DNA of 64,000 bases from Magnetococcales bacterium (GCA_015232395.1 JADFZT010000003.1:89074-153073); one strand, 5' to 3'; positions 26,527 to 40,035 are shown, counted from the first letter of the stretch. A program made the numbers and translations. The notes: generated by a model from the letters alone, not told the origin.

Positions 26527-28988
26527 GACCTTTTCACCCCTTCACCCCCCTGTTGTTTTTGGGTATCGGATAGCTTGGGAAGGGTAAAATGAAATTGGCT
26601 TCCCTCCCCGAGTTGTGAAGTAATCCAGATACGCCCGCCATATTTTTCGACAATTTTCCGGACCAGAGCCAGCCCCACTCCCGGGGTTTCCAGCTCATCC
26701 CGGGCCTGGAGAGTCTGAAAAATCTTGAATATCTTTTCGAAATATTTTTCATCAATCCCCGGACCGTTGTCCGCCACCTCAAACTGCCAACCCGCCCCCT
26801 CCGCCCGCCCGGTCACCCGAATCTCTCCCAGAGGTTTGTCCATAAAGCGCACACCGTTGTCGATCAGATTGAAAAAAATCTGCCGGGCCCGTCTTTCATC
26901 AAAATGAATGGTGGGTAGTGGGGAATCCAGGCGGACCTCCAGCTCTTCCGGCAGGCTCAACCCCTTGACGACACTCTTGACCAGGCGGTTGAGATCGATC
27001 GCTTTGACCTCATCCTCCACCCGGTTGACCTTGGTATATTCCAGGAGGGAATCGATCAATCGGTTGATCCGGTCAGCCCGACCTGCGAGCAGTTGCAGCA
27101 GATCCCGGCCATCCATATCCAACTGCTCGGCATAGTCGTTGACCAGCCAGTTGGTGAGGGAGCCGATGGCTCTGAAGGGTGCCTTGAGATCGTGGGAGAC
27201 GATATAGGCAAAATCATCCAGCTCCCGGTTGGCTTCCTTCAACTCTGCCATGGTCACCAGCCTGCGGGCCTCCACCTTTTTTCGCTCCTCGATCTCATCG
27301 GCCAGCTGCTTGTTGAGGGACTCCTGCTTGACCGACTGATCCACCAGCTGGAGATTCAACATTTTCAGCTCCAGCTGGCTATCGGTGAGCTGTTTGTTTT
27401 GCTGAACCGCCTTTTGGTAGGTGGACAACAGGAGGTTCAATATCTGCCAGCGGGAGGAGTTGATGGTAAATTTACGCCCCTCAAACTCAATATCCATCGC
27501 CTTGCGCCGGTCATCCACACCGGCGTGAGGAGAAGTCAAAATATCAACACTGGAAAGAAGATGGGCCTCCTCCCACGGCTTGGTCAGATAGTTGTCCGCA
27601 CCAGCTCCCAAACCCTCCAAAATTTCACCGGGATTGGTCAATGCCGTCACCAAAATAACCGGGATGGCACCGATTTCCGGATGGGATTTGACCCTGCGAC
27701 AGAGCTCAAAACCATCCATACGGGGCATGGAAACGTCGCTGACAATGATCTGAGGCCGCACCTCAAGGGCCTTTTCCAAACCCTCCACGCCATCTTTGGC
27801 CACGGTCACGTCAAAACCGGATCGAACCAAAAACCGCTTGAGCTTGAAGGCCTGGGTGGGGCTATCCTCGACAATCAGGACTGAAATGCCCCTCTTGGGT
27901 ACTTCAGAGGGGGTCTCGCTACGAGCCTCTCCCCGCCTCTCCTGACGCCCCACCACCAGATCCAGCAAACCCCGAGGCAAGGCCGCACCCGGCAGCATGT
28001 GAGTAACCGACCCCTGCTCCTTTGCCTTTCCAGGCAGATCAAACAACAGCGCCGAGGATTGATCCTGGGCCAGGGTCACCCCCCCCGCCCGATAGATCGC
28101 CTCCATTCCCAACAAGCCATCCCGACCACTGCCGGAGAGCAATACCCCAACCACCCTGGCACCCAACCGGTTGGCCATCGATTCCATGGTGACGGTAATG
28201 GAAGGACGACACCCCTCCACCGGCGGGGCCTGGGAGGTGGTGAGGTGTCCCTTGGCATCCAGGCTGAGATGTTGCCCCCGGGGTGGAAAATAGACCGATC
28301 CGGCCATGGCCACCTCGCCGTGGGTGGCTTTTTGAACCGGCAGGTCGGTGTGCTGCCCCACCCAATCGACAAAATCTTCCTGAAAGTCGGGATCCAGATG
28401 CTGAACACAGAGAATGGGGACGGGAAAATCGCTGGGCAGCCCGGCCAAAAGATCCTTGAAAGCCTGAACCCCCCCAAGCCCGGCCCCCACCACCACCCCC
28501 TTGATCCCGTCATGGCGATCAAGAACGGGATATTCGGTTGCAGTCGGGGGTTTGGGAATAATGGGGGTCAAACCTGCCAAAGATTTAATCTTGGCCGCCA
28601 GATCCCGGGAAAAGGCATCGCCACCCTGGGAGCCCCAGGCCATGGTCTTGGGCAAAAAATCGAGAGCCCCCGCCTCAAACAGCGGAAAAAGGTTGCGCCG
28701 TTCGGCATCGCTTCCCGAGAGGCTCACCACCAGAATGGGCCGGGGAAAGCGGGTCATCACCTGATGGGTAAAAGCCAGGCCATCCATCATCGGCATGTGC
28801 ATGTCGGTGCAGATCACCTGAGGATCCCGCTCAGGGATAAGCGCCAGGGCTGTCTCCCCATCCCGAGCTTCCCCCACCACCTCGATTTCCGGGTGTTTGG
28901 CCAACCCCCGACGGGTCAAGGCGAGGGCGACGGGGGAATTTTCCACCAGGAGCACACGAATCGTCTTTTTCACGGCATCAGACACCAA
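26523..28988 (-). CDS. Fusion protein: CheB-like (REC-esterase, catalytic Ser lost)-REC-HisKA-HATPase
   Basis: 821 residues. A CheB-like module comes first: receiver (Asp62 in ICTDMHMPMMDG, K114) and a methylesterase fold in which the catalytic Ser motif GASTGG reads GAGLGG (Gly170), while His197 (CVQHL) and Asp290 (GSGRDG) remain. Then a second receiver (ILIVEDS-like, Asp418 in VSDVSMPRMDG), a RWQILNLLLSTYQKAV linker and coiled coil, HisKA with His599 in SHDLKAPFRAIGSL, and HATPase (NLIDNGVRFMD, DNGPGID, TPGVGLAL). Without the nucleophile it should not demethylate by the CheB mechanism. TTG start at 28988, three bases after the upstream kinase stop; a GTG at 28985 is an alternative. Confidence 0.85.
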   Translation of the reverse strand: MVSDAVKKTIRVLLVENSPVALALTRRGLAKHPEIEVVGEARDGETALALIPERDPQVICTDMHMPMMDGLAFTHQVMTRFPRPILVVSLSGSDAERRNLFPLFEAGALDFLPKTMAWGSQGGDAFSRDLAAKIKSLAGLTPIIPKPPTATEYPVLDRHDGIKGVVVGAGLGGVQAFKDLLAGLPSDFPVPILCVQHLDPDFQEDFVDWVGQHTDLPVQKATHGEVAMAGSVYFPPRGQHLSLDAKGHLTTSQAPPVEGCRPSITVTMESMANRLGARVVGVLLSGSGRDGLLGMEAIYRAGGVTLAQDQSSALLFDLPGKAKEQGSVTHMLPGAALPRGLLDLVVGRQERRGEARSETPSEVPKRGISVLIVEDSPTQAFKLKRFLVRSGFDVTVAKDGVEGLEKALEVRPQIIVSDVSMPRMDGFELCRRVKSHPEIGAIPVILVTALTNPGEILEGLGAGADNYLTKPWEEAHLLSSVDILTSPHAGVDDRRKAMDIEFEGRKFTINSSRWQILNLLLSTYQKAVQQNKQLTDSQLELKMLNLQLVDQSVKQESLNKQLADEIEERKKVEARRLVTMAELKEANRELDDFAYIVSHDLKAPFRAIGSLTNWLVNDYAEQLDMDGRDLLQLLAGRADRINRLIDSLLEYTKVNRVEDEVKAIDLNRLVKSVVKGLSLPEELEVRLDSPLPTIHFDERRARQIFFNLIDNGVRFMDKPLGEIRVTGRAEGAGWQFEVADNGPGIDEKYFEKIFKIFQTLQARDELETPGVGLALVRKIVEKYGGRIWITSQLGEGSQFHFTLPKLSDTQKQQGGEGVKRS

Positions 28989-28991
28989 TCG

Positions 28992-32291
<3,300 letters not shown>

Positions 32292-32478
32292 AACCCCCGC
32301 CAAATTTGTTTGAAGAGCCCACGAGTTGCAAAGTTTACGCTTTCCCACGCTCAGCGAAAAGTACCAATCGCCAAAAGCCATTCATTTGATCGATGCCTCC
32401 CAAAATATTCAATCCCTCCTCGCCCGCTTTGCCCTCGATCACCTCTCCCATATTCCCAGGCTCTCTCACCCAGTCGGA

Positions 32479-35316
32479 TCAATGAGAGCCCTTTTTCAAC
32501 ACGGCCCAAACTTTTTCCAACGCCTCTTCCACGCTGGCAAACCTCTCCATGGCCGCCTGCCAGTCTGCCAATTCCACCTGCCCCCTGAGACGCAACGCCC
32601 CGGAGGCGACCCGTTCGGCCCCAATGCCTTCGGCGGCATCGATCAACCAACCGATTATTTTCAGCGCTATGCGCCCATGCGCCTCCCCAAGGGCCTGTTT
32701 CAACGCCTCCAGCTGCCCCGGAACCTCTTTGCGAAATTGATGACAGCGCGTCTCAAGCTCGACAGGATCCACCTGAACCTGCTTCAACACCACCTGGGGA
32801 GCGCTGGTTTTTCGGGATTTTTCAGCACGCTTGCGCTTTTTGGCGAATGGTTTGATGGCACTCAAGAGTTCCGCCACCCGGTAGGGCTTGCGCAGATAGC
32901 CGTTCATCCCCGCGTCGAGACACTCTTTTTCCTGCCCCTGTCGCACCCGGGCGGTGACAGCCAGGATGGGCACCTCCCGATTTTTGGCCCACCCCCCTTC
33001 ACCACTGCGAAGTTTCCGGGAAGCCTCCAGCCCTCCCATCTGGGGCATCTGCAGATCCATTAAAATCAGATCGAAGGTTTTTTCCGCTAAAATATCCAAG
33101 GCCTCCTCACCATGATGGGCCAAGGTTACCCGATGACCCGCCCGCTCCAGAATACAGCTGGCCAGCCGTTGGTTGTTGAGGAGATCCTCCACCAACAGCA
33201 CCTCCATGGCCCCCATTTCCCGCCAATCCCGGATCAGAGAGGCCGCCTCGGGATCCTTGGGGCTGGGCTCCCAGCCCAAAACCGCTTTCACCTGTCCCAA
33301 AAGCTGAAACAGCCGAACCGGTTTTTTCAAGGCCGCCGCCCCGTCGAAGCCAGAGAGGCCAGGGAGATCTTCCAGCTCCAGGTGACTCGGCATCATCACC
33401 AGGCCCAACCCCCCCCGGGCCACGATATCTGCACCAAACCTTTCCAATTCTGCATCCATCAGCAGAGCGTGATCCAACACCACCACATCAAAGGGCTTTC
33501 CCCCACCCTCAGCCCTGGAGAGCACCCCAGGCATCAGATGAAAATCGTTAACGCTTTCCACTTCGGCCCCAAAGAGTTTCAACATCTCCCCGACAATTTT
33601 CCGGCCCGTGGCGTGGCTGTCCACCAGCAGGGCACGCACGCCGGCAAGACTCTCCCCGGGCCAGTCGAAAGCGCACATTTTGCCCGCTCCCCGGAACACG
33701 CGGCGCTGGGCTCTTTTGCCGATACCGAACTGGGCCGTAAAGATAAAATCGCTGCCCTTGTCCAATTCGCTCTCCACCTGAAAAGCACCATCCATCATAT
33801 AGACCAGATGTTTGGAAATGGTGAGTCCCAATCCAGTCCCCCCATACTCCCGGGTGGTGGAGCCGTCCGCCTGGGTAAAGCGATCAAAAATATGATCAAT
33901 CCGCTCCCGGGGAATCCCCACACCGGTATCGGAAACAGTCAAACAGAGCTTCACTGCCCCTTTGTGGGGGCTTTCTTCGGCCACCTCCTCCACCCGCACC
34001 ACCACTTCCCCCTCATGGGTAAATTTGATGGCATTGTTGATCAGGTTGATCAACACCTGCTTCAGGCGCAGGGGATCCCCGATCAGGGTTTCCGGCACAT
34101 CCGGGGAGATGTGACAGTAGAGTTCCAGCTCCTTTTGGTGCGCCTTCACCGCCAGGGTTTCGCAAACCCCCTCGATCTGGCCCCGGGCATCGAAGGGAAT
34201 CTCTTCCAGGGTGAGCTGTCCGGCTTCAATTTTGGAAAGGTCCAAGATGGCGTTGAGCAGGTCCAGCATGGTTTGGGAAGAACGCTGGACAATTTCCAGA
34301 TTTTCCTTTTGATCCTTCGGCAAATCAGCGTTCAACACCAAGTCGGTCATACCGATGATGGCATTCATGGGGGAGCGAATTTCGTGGCTCATGTTGGCCA
34401 AAAATTCACTTTTGGAACGGTTGGCCGATTCCGCCACCTCCAGGGTTTCCCGAAGGGAGCGCAAAAGCTGTTTGCGGTCGGTGATATCGTGGATAAAACC
34501 GATAAAAAGGGGTTTTTCCTGGCGGGTAACGGCAATGAGGGCCATCTCCACATCGATGATGGTGCCGTCAGAGCGCAACCCCGGCATTTCGATGCGTCGC
34601 CCAAACCCTGGAAGACAGGAAAACGCCCCAGCAAAACGTGCCAAGGCTTTTTTGTGCAGTGCCCTGTAATCAGGGGGAACAATCACCTCCGACATATCCT
34701 GCCCCAGCAGTTCCCGCCGGGAATAACCAAAAAGATGTTCCGCTGCCGGGTTCATATCCACCACCCGGCTGTTATGATCGATGATGATCATGGCATCCAA
34801 AGCGTGATCAAAGACCGATTGCAGGTGCTGGTGAAGATCCCCCAACTCTGCCGTACGCTCCCGAACGATCTCTTCCAGCTGATCGTTGAGAGAGGTGAGC
34901 TGGGCGCTTTTTTGGTGCAAGGCTGCCTTGGCTTGGTGAAGCTCCAAAAAAACCGCTACCTTGGCTCTGAGAATGCGGTCATCAATGGGCTTTTGCAGAT
35001 AGTCCACCGCCCCGACATGGTACCCCTTGAGGAGGCTTTCCTGATCGCCATAGGCGGCTGTGAGAAAAATGATGGGAATCCGGGCGGTGGCAGAAGAGCC
35101 CTGGAGCAGGTGTGCCACCTCGAAGCCATCCATACCCGGCATGCTGATATCCAGCAAAATCAGCGCAAAATCGTATTCCAGACAGCTGGCAAGCGCAGCC
35201 TCCCCCGATTCCACCAAAACAAGCTCCACCGCCATTTTATCGAGAATCCGGCGCATGGCCACCAGGTTGGCTGGCTGATCATCAACCACGAGTATGGCCG
35301 GAAACGCACTTTTCAT
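32479..35316 (-). CDS. Large hybrid kinase: REC-PAS-HisKA-HATPase-REC-REC-(degenerate Hpt)
   Basis: 945 residues. Receiver ([31 protein letters not shown]), coiled coil, PAS ([18 protein letters not shown]), HisKA ([17 protein letters not shown]), HATPase ([26 protein letters not shown]), a degenerate receiver ([23 protein letters not shown]), a canonical receiver ([31 protein letters not shown]) and a C-terminal Hpt-like helical domain in which the HxxKG site reads as [19 protein letters not shown] without the His. ATG 35316 has GAGGTGGGAG upstream. First gene of the signalling island; a 187-base gap separates it from the next kinase. Confidence 0.85.
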   Translation of the reverse strand: MKSAFPAILVVDDQPANLVAMRRILDKMAVELVLVESGEAALASCLEYDFALILLDISMPGMDGFEVAHLLQGSSATARIPIIFLTAAYGDQESLLKGYHVGAVDYLQKPIDDRILRAKVAVFLELHQAKAALHQKSAQLTSLNDQLEEIVRERTAELGDLHQHLQSVFDHALDAMIIIDHNSRVVDMNPAAEHLFGYSRRELLGQDMSEVIVPPDYRALHKKALARFAGAFSCLPGFGRRIEMPGLRSDGTIIDVEMALIAVTRQEKPLFIGFIHDITDRKQLLRSLRETLEVAESANRSKSEFLANMSHEIRSPMNAIIGMTDLVLNADLPKDQKENLEIVQRSSQTMLDLLNAILDLSKIEAGQLTLEEIPFDARGQIEGVCETLAVKAHQKELELYCHISPDVPETLIGDPLRLKQVLINLINNAIKFTHEGEVVVRVEEVAEESPHKGAVKLCLTVSDTGVGIPRERIDHIFDRFTQADGSTTREYGGTGLGLTISKHLVYMMDGAFQVESELDKGSDFIFTAQFGIGKRAQRRVFRGAGKMCAFDWPGESLAGVRALLVDSHATGRKIVGEMLKLFGAEVESVNDFHLMPGVLSRAEGGGKPFDVVVLDHALLMDAELERFGADIVARGGLGLVMMPSHLELEDLPGLSGFDGAAALKKPVRLFQLLGQVKAVLGWEPSPKDPEAASLIRDWREMGAMEVLLVEDLLNNQRLASCILERAGHRVTLAHHGEEALDILAEKTFDLILMDLQMPQMGGLEASRKLRSGEGGWAKNREVPILAVTARVRQGQEKECLDAGMNGYLRKPYRVAELLSAIKPFAKKRKRAEKSRKTSAPQVVLKQVQVDPVELETRCHQFRKEVPGQLEALKQALGEAHGRIALKIIGWLIDAAEGIGAERVASGALRLRGQVELADWQAAMERFASVEEALEKVWAVLKKGSH

Positions 35317-35539
35317 CCGGCTCCCACCTCTGGATCCAATCCACACCAAAAAGTCGGTTCCATGATCATGAGAATTCCCCGTTCCCTGTTACCAGCCGTC
35401 GTCTCACCCACCGCGAAGCGCTCTCCCAGGTTGTTGTGTTTACATCTTACACGGCGACAACTGACAGAGGGTGTTTTTTTTCTGGAGTGAATCCTATGGA
35501 AAAAAAATCCATCACACCCCCCCAACCCACGACCCACAG

Positions 35540-36127
35540 TTATTCCCCATCCAAACCAAAGGCCTGTTTGGCTTCAGTCAAAGCCTGGCGCATCTTAAGC
35601 TCCAGCCCCCCATGGGCTCCAGCCAGCCCCACCGCGACCGCTTGTGCCCAAACCACATACCCCTGGCGCCGCTCCAGGCTCCAGCTTTGCGGTGGAGCCG
35701 CCACCAGATCCCTGAGATTATGGATCATATCCGCAAGCTTGATCAGCTTGGCTGGCAGGGGCTTGTGGAAGGCGGTCTCGATCTGCAACTGCTTGCGGCG
35801 CAGTTTGGGCAGGCTTTTGTCATCGGAGACTTCCAGCACCAAATCCCGAACCTCTTCGCCAAAATGATCCCGAAGCTCTTCAGCAGTGGCGTCAGTATCT
35901 TCGATGGTGTCGTGGAGAAGCCCTCCCAACAGGGTCACCGTGTCGGTCACGCCCCCTTCATTGTGAAGAATATCCAACACCCCCAGGGGGTGATTGATAT
36001 AGGGGGTGCCAAAGGGATCCCGACGCCGCTGATCCCGGTGCCAGAAGGAAGCCAGTCGAATCCCGGTGAGGAGCAGGGATAGATCGGTCTCCTGGGTGTG
36101 GGTGATATGGTTCGGCTGGGTATCCAT
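35540..36127 (-). CDS. HD-domain hydrolase resembling MESH1/SpoT (p)ppGpp hydrolases
   Basis: 195 residues. HD-type metal site: His46 in YINHPLGV, His72-Asp73 in GGLLHDTIEDTDAT and Asp133 in KLADMIHNLRDL, which together match the hydrolase domain of RelA/SpoT and the stand-alone MESH1 proteins (about 180 residues). Likely removes the 3' pyrophosphate of (p)ppGpp or a related nucleotide. ATG 36127 has AGGAG ten bases upstream; a longer frame reaching 36241 lacks support. No synthetase domain is attached. Confidence 0.8.
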   Translation of the reverse strand: MDTQPNHITHTQETDLSLLLTGIRLASFWHRDQRRRDPFGTPYINHPLGVLDILHNEGGVTDTVTLLGGLLHDTIEDTDATAEELRDHFGEEVRDLVLEVSDDKSLPKLRRKQLQIETAFHKPLPAKLIKLADMIHNLRDLVAAPPQSWSLERRQGYVVWAQAVAVGLAGAHGGLELKMRQALTEAKQAFGLDGE

Positions 36128-36486
36128 CAAATGCCGCTCCTGTGTCACGCCACCCCAAGGCCCAAGGGTGGATGGATGAAGATCAACCTGCTCTGGGTCA
36201 ACCGCGAAAAAATTTTCCCAGTATTCAAGGGTGGCCCACAAGAGCGCTCCCTTACCAGGATGTATTATTCCCGACCAGAATGAAATGGCACTCCAGGGTC
36301 GATCCTATGGAACAATCCTTGCCAGAATGGATCCCAGTTCGTCAGGCTGTCAAATGGATTCCAATCCTCAATCACACCGCATCGGTTGACGATCGATCAG
36401 CTCTCCAGAAGATCATAAGACCTGATCAATCGAAATCGATGGCCAAACGACCCCATCGCAATAGTATGGAAATGAAAGAGAAAAGC

Positions 36487-37077
36487 ATGAAAGTGGATGT
36501 TCTGGAAACCCGTGATCTCCATCAAGGTTTTCTCAAACTACGCCAGTTTCGCCTCAAATATGAACGATTCGATGGCCGAATGAGTCGGGAGATGGCCTTT
36601 GAGGTGGTGGATCGAGGCGAAGCAGTCACGGTGATCCTCTATGAACCGGGGGCCGACCAGGTGGGGCTCATCCGGCAATTTCGCATCGGAGCCTACCTGG
36701 GCGAAAATCAAGGCTGGTGTGTGGAGGTGGTGGCAGGAGCCTGCGACGGTGAGCAGGATTTGGCCGCTGTGGCCCGCCGGGAAATTCAGGAAGAGACCGG
36801 CTGGCAGGTGATTGATCTCCAACAGGTCCACTCATATTATCTCGCTCCTGGGGGCTCCAACGAACGGATTCATCTTTTCCTGGGTATTCTGGCTCCAGGC
36901 GCCCCCCGAAAGGGAGGGGGTGGACTGGAGCAGGAGGGAGAGGATATCGAAACCCTGCTCCTTCCCTTTGCCCAAGCGTGGGAGATGGTATTCAAGGGAG
37001 AGATCAACTCGGCCAGTGCCATTCTGGCTTTGCAATGGCTCGCCATGAACCGGGAAAGGCTGCAAAAAGAGGCCTGA
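36487..37077 (+). CDS. Nudix hydrolase, ADP-ribose pyrophosphatase-like
   Basis: 196 residues. Nudix box at 84-106, GACDGEQ...RREIQEETGW. The N-terminal part (LRQFRLKYERFDG, VVDRGEAVTVILYEP, VGLIRQFRIGAY) and the post-box Pro/Gly segment (YYLAPGGSNERIHLFLG) match NudF/ADP-ribose pyrophosphatases. The first Glu of the consensus GX5E is Gln90; the REXXEE core is intact. Start chosen at ATG 36487, which begins the domain; upstream in-frame extension looks non-coding. Confidence 0.82.
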   Translation: MKVDVLETRDLHQGFLKLRQFRLKYERFDGRMSREMAFEVVDRGEAVTVILYEPGADQVGLIRQFRIGAYLGENQGWCVEVVAGACDGEQDLAAVARREIQEETGWQVIDLQQVHSYYLAPGGSNERIHLFLGILAPGAPRKGGGGLEQEGEDIETLLLPFAQAWEMVFKGEINSASAILALQWLAMNRERLQKEA

Positions 37078-37203
37078 TCTACCCAGACATCTCCTTTGCG
37101 ACCAAGCAGATAAAACAACCCATTTTACCTCCCAGAGGCCCTTGACCAACCCCTGGCAACCCCCCAAATCTCCCCCTGGGAACCATCAGGAGTGATCGAC
37201 CCC

Positions 37204-37578
37204 ATGACCTTGACCACCTTAGGCCCCATCCCTCAAACCGTGATTCTGCTCACCCTCTCCAATGTATTCATGACCTTTGCCTGGTATGCCCATCTGAAAC
37301 ATCTGGAAAGCCGGGCCTGGTGGGTGGCGGCGTTATTGAGTTGGGGAGTGGCGCTGTTTGAATATCTCCTCCAGGTGCCCGCCAATCGCATCGGTTTTAC
37401 CACCCTCTCCCTCCCCCAGCTGAAAATCATGCAGGAGGTGATCACCCTGGTGGTCTTCGCGCCCTTTGCCCTCTTTTATATGAAGCAGCCCTTGAAGCTC
37501 GATTATCTCTGGGCCGGGCTCTGCCTGATGGGTGCGGTCTATTTTATCTTCCGCTCCGACATGCCCGCCTCGCTGTGA
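37204..37578 (+). CDS. DUF486/DMT-like small membrane protein
   Basis: 124 residues, four TM helices. The segments LSNVFMTFAWYAHLKHLE, GVALFEYLLQVPANRIG, QLKIMQEVITLVVFAPFA and KLDYLWAGLCLMGAVYFIF are characteristic of the DUF486 family of four-TM proteins related to EmrE-type transporters. Function unknown. ATG 37204 has AGGAG 11 bases upstream; a GTG at 37192 lies inside that ribosome site. Confidence 0.85.
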   Translation: MTLTTLGPIPQTVILLTLSNVFMTFAWYAHLKHLESRAWWVAALLSWGVALFEYLLQVPANRIGFTTLSLPQLKIMQEVITLVVFAPFALFYMKQPLKLDYLWAGLCLMGAVYFIFRSDMPASL

Positions 37579-37609
37579 TCCGAGTTCCAGCAGCTGGATG
37601 GACATCCCC

Positions 37610-38359
37610 CTACCAGATGGGATCCAACCCTTTGAGCTTTTCCCGGGCGTGGGAATAGTGGGGGGCAAACTGGGCGACGATGGCCCAAAAGGGGGGGGCG
37701 TGATGGCGGTGGGTCAGATGGGCCAGTTCGTGAATCACCACATAATCCACCACCTCCGATGAGGCCATCATGAGCCGCCAGTTGAGGCTGATATCCCCCC
37801 GGGCTGAACAGCTTCCCCAGCGGGTTTTTTGCCCGCGAACAGTCAGCTTGCCATAGCGGACCCCCATCTTTTCGGCCCAATAATCCAAACGATGCCTGAA
37901 ATGATCCCGGGCCGCCCGGCGATACCACCGCTCCAAAAACCAGGTCAGCTGCCCCCCCCCCGGCAAAGGCTCTGGCAGCTGCAACTCCTCCCCGAAACGC
38001 TTCACACCCCCCCGCCCCGGGGGCAAAAATCGCAGCACCAGGCGCTCATCCAAAAAAGGCAGGGCAGCCCCATCCCCCAGCACCGGACGTTTTTCCAAAA
38101 CAGCCTGTGCTTCCCCAAGGCGGGCCTGAATCCAGGGAACATGCTCCCGGACAAAAGCCTCCACCCGACGAATCCCCACCCGCACCGGCCCCCGCACTTC
38201 CACTTCCGCTTCCCGGGTTACCCGAAGCGTCAGGCGTTTGCGTCTGGGCACCCGAAACAGGGTATAGGAGATACTCCCCTCCACCAGTCGAATCTCCCCC
38301 TGATGCTTCCGGGGGTCGGGCTGAAAGGGCTTTAGCAGTGATTTGACCAAAACGTCCAT
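37610..38359 (-). CDS. YgjP-like (DUF45) putative zinc metallopeptidase
   Basis: 249 residues. C-terminal domain RWGSCSARGDISLNWRLMM followed by YVVIHELAHLTHRHH (His210, Glu211, His214) is the DUF45/YgjP signature of SprT/WLM-type metal-dependent proteins. The N-terminal half is a basic beta-rich domain (RVPRRKRLTLRVTREAEVEVRGP) typical of the family. Substrate unknown. ATG 38359 used; a TTG at 38398 would add 13 residues. Convergent with the DUF486 gene. Confidence 0.85.
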   Translation of the reverse strand: MDVLVKSLLKPFQPDPRKHQGEIRLVEGSISYTLFRVPRRKRLTLRVTREAEVEVRGPVRVGIRRVEAFVREHVPWIQARLGEAQAVLEKRPVLGDGAALPFLDERLVLRFLPPGRGGVKRFGEELQLPEPLPGGGQLTWFLERWYRRAARDHFRHRLDYWAEKMGVRYGKLTVRGQKTRWGSCSARGDISLNWRLMMASSEVVDYVVIHELAHLTHRHHAPPFWAIVAQFAPHYSHAREKLKGLDPIW

Positions 38360-38643
38360 GAATTGACTTGGATGACCAGGCTGAAAAAATCGTCGCAACC
38401 AGCGTGTAAAGTGAGGGTGTTGGCTCTTTATATCCGCAAAAAAAGGGTATCATTTCCCCAGGGCAGCACACTTCGTCGAAAAAACCAGCATCACTATGGG
38501 AAGGGAAGCGTTACACTGCAAGGGATGGGTTTGGCGCTGTTTAGGTTTGACCCCAGGGGGGTATTCCCCACACCATGGGCTCTGAGAATCATCCCGGCAG
38601 CTGGCAGGATGCCGCTTCATGTTCGATCCAAGGGTTTGACGCC

Positions 38644-39366
38644 ATGCAAAAAGACAACCCCAGCCACCATCCGGATCATCCCTACTGGAAGGCGGTGCCC
38701 TGTAACGAACCCTACCAATGCCTCCCGGAACTCTTACCGGAGAGTGAGGCTGCCTCTGAGCCTGACCCTCTCTATCGGCGAGGATGTGACGGCCAGAGCG
38801 AAAATGTTTACCAGGGCATCCAGGCCACATCCGATCCCTGGATGGAGATGGCCTGCGAGGAAGCGCTCAAATCGGTCCAAAACGGCGGTGGTCCTTTTGG
38901 GGCGGTGCTGATACAAGTGGATCGCGTGAAAGGCCGGGTTGTGCGTTATTGGCGCAACCACAACCATGTGACCCAGTGGCATGACCCCACCGCCCATGCG
39001 GAAATTTCGGTTATTCGAGCTGCCTGCCAAGAGCTTGGGGTGTTCAACCTGGGGAAAATACACCGGAAAAGAGCCCTGCTCCCCCAAAAAAGCCGCCACA
39101 CCCACACCATCCTCTACAGCTCCACCGAACCCTGCCCCATGTGCTATGGAGCCATCGCCTGGGCGCGCATTCCAGCCCTGATTTTTGCCGCCACCCGCTT
39201 CGAAGCGGGACAATCAGAAGTCGGCTTTTCCGATGCTGATATCTATCAGGAGCTGGCTCAACCTTATAAAAAACGCCAAAAAATGCGCACCATCCGCCAA
39301 GCCCTCAGCCAAAACGCCCAGGCCCCCTTTGAACTCTGGAAACGCAGTGACAAGGAGCACTATTAA
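38644..39366 (+). CDS. Cytidine-deaminase-fold nucleoside/base deaminase, guanine deaminase-like
   Basis: 240 residues. Zinc site: His118-Ala-Glu120 in DPTAHAEISVIRAA and Cys164/Cys167 in EPCPMCYGAIAWAR. The surrounding text (GGGPFGAVL, VGFSDADIYQELAQPYKKR, C-terminal WKRSDKEHY) is close to the bacterial GuaD guanine deaminase, which is about 156 residues. Here there is an extra 65-residue N-terminus and an insertion of about 15-20 residues between the two zinc motifs. A tRNA adenosine deaminase is less likely given the C-terminus. ATG 38644 has AAGGG upstream. Confidence 0.8.
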   Translation: MQKDNPSHHPDHPYWKAVPCNEPYQCLPELLPESEAASEPDPLYRRGCDGQSENVYQGIQATSDPWMEMACEEALKSVQNGGGPFGAVLIQVDRVKGRVVRYWRNHNHVTQWHDPTAHAEISVIRAACQELGVFNLGKIHRKRALLPQKSRHTHTILYSSTEPCPMCYGAIAWARIPALIFAATRFEAGQSEVGFSDADIYQELAQPYKKRQKMRTIRQALSQNAQAPFELWKRSDKEHY

Positions 39367-39510
39367 TTTTTTTAAGATGGATCAGTGAGTCACACCAGCT
39401 GGAAGGATCAGAGCGTCAGGTAGAGAGCAGCAGAGCGGATCGATGCTGGTCACTCAGGAGGGATTCCAAGAAAGGATCCTCCAAGTGGTCCGGGGGGAGT
39501 TGGAAAAAAA

Positions 39511-39933
39511 CTACCGCCAATATTTGAAAAAATTGACCTCCTGGACCCGGCCAAAAATGCTGCCCTTCTTTGCACCCTGATCCGCCTCATCCTGGGGGAT
39601 ATCGGGCAGTGGGAGCCAATGGCTGGGTTCAATGATGGAATCTTCCTGCAGAGGTACAGTCGGGAGAATCCCCATCACCTCGGCCTGATCATTCACCTGT
39701 CCCAGCCAAACCCGCCGACCATCCGAAAAAAGCAGCATTTTGTTTTTTGGCGGCGAAAAGTGACTGATTTCAAACCATAATCCATAGAGGGCCTGGATTT
39801 CATGCCAATCCAGCGCTTTGCCCATCTCCTGGGGGGTGATTAAATTCAGCAGATCCTTACCGGAAAAGGCCATAACCGCTCGTCCCATCAATTTTGCCCC
39901 ATCCAGGGGCCGTTCACCGTTCACACGCTCCAA
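39511..39933 (-). CDS. Hypothetical protein
   Basis: 140 residues, soluble, no signal peptide. A central beta segment reads KNKMLLFSDGRRVWLGQVND. No family recognised. The assigned start is a TTG at 39933; a GTG at 39924 or an ATG at 39888 are alternatives. Confidence 0.5.
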   Translation of the reverse strand: MERVNGERPLDGAKLMGRAVMAFSGKDLLNLITPQEMGKALDWHEIQALYGLWFEISHFSPPKNKMLLFSDGRRVWLGQVNDQAEVMGILPTVPLQEDSIIEPSHWLPLPDIPQDEADQGAKKGSIFGRVQEVNFFKYWR

Positions 39934-40035
39934 TCAACCACCCCATCCAGCCTTAGTGAGCCCTGCCAACCATCCCCTCCCCAACCCGCGCACCCTAAAG
40001 AACAAGGGGGTAAAGGTGCGCAACAAAGCCTAAGT

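Noticed and set aside
33112..35490. A 790-codon open frame on the plus strand opposite a hybrid kinase
   Set aside because: Antisense to a kinase whose HisKA, HATPase and receiver motifs are unmistakable. The translation is rich in His/Gln/Gly with no domain pattern, as expected from the complement of GC-rich coding DNA.
39443..39580. A 45-codon plus-strand frame (starts MLVTQEGFQERIL)
   Set aside because: Ribosome site is weak and the frame overlaps the end of the gene on the other strand; not supported enough to call.
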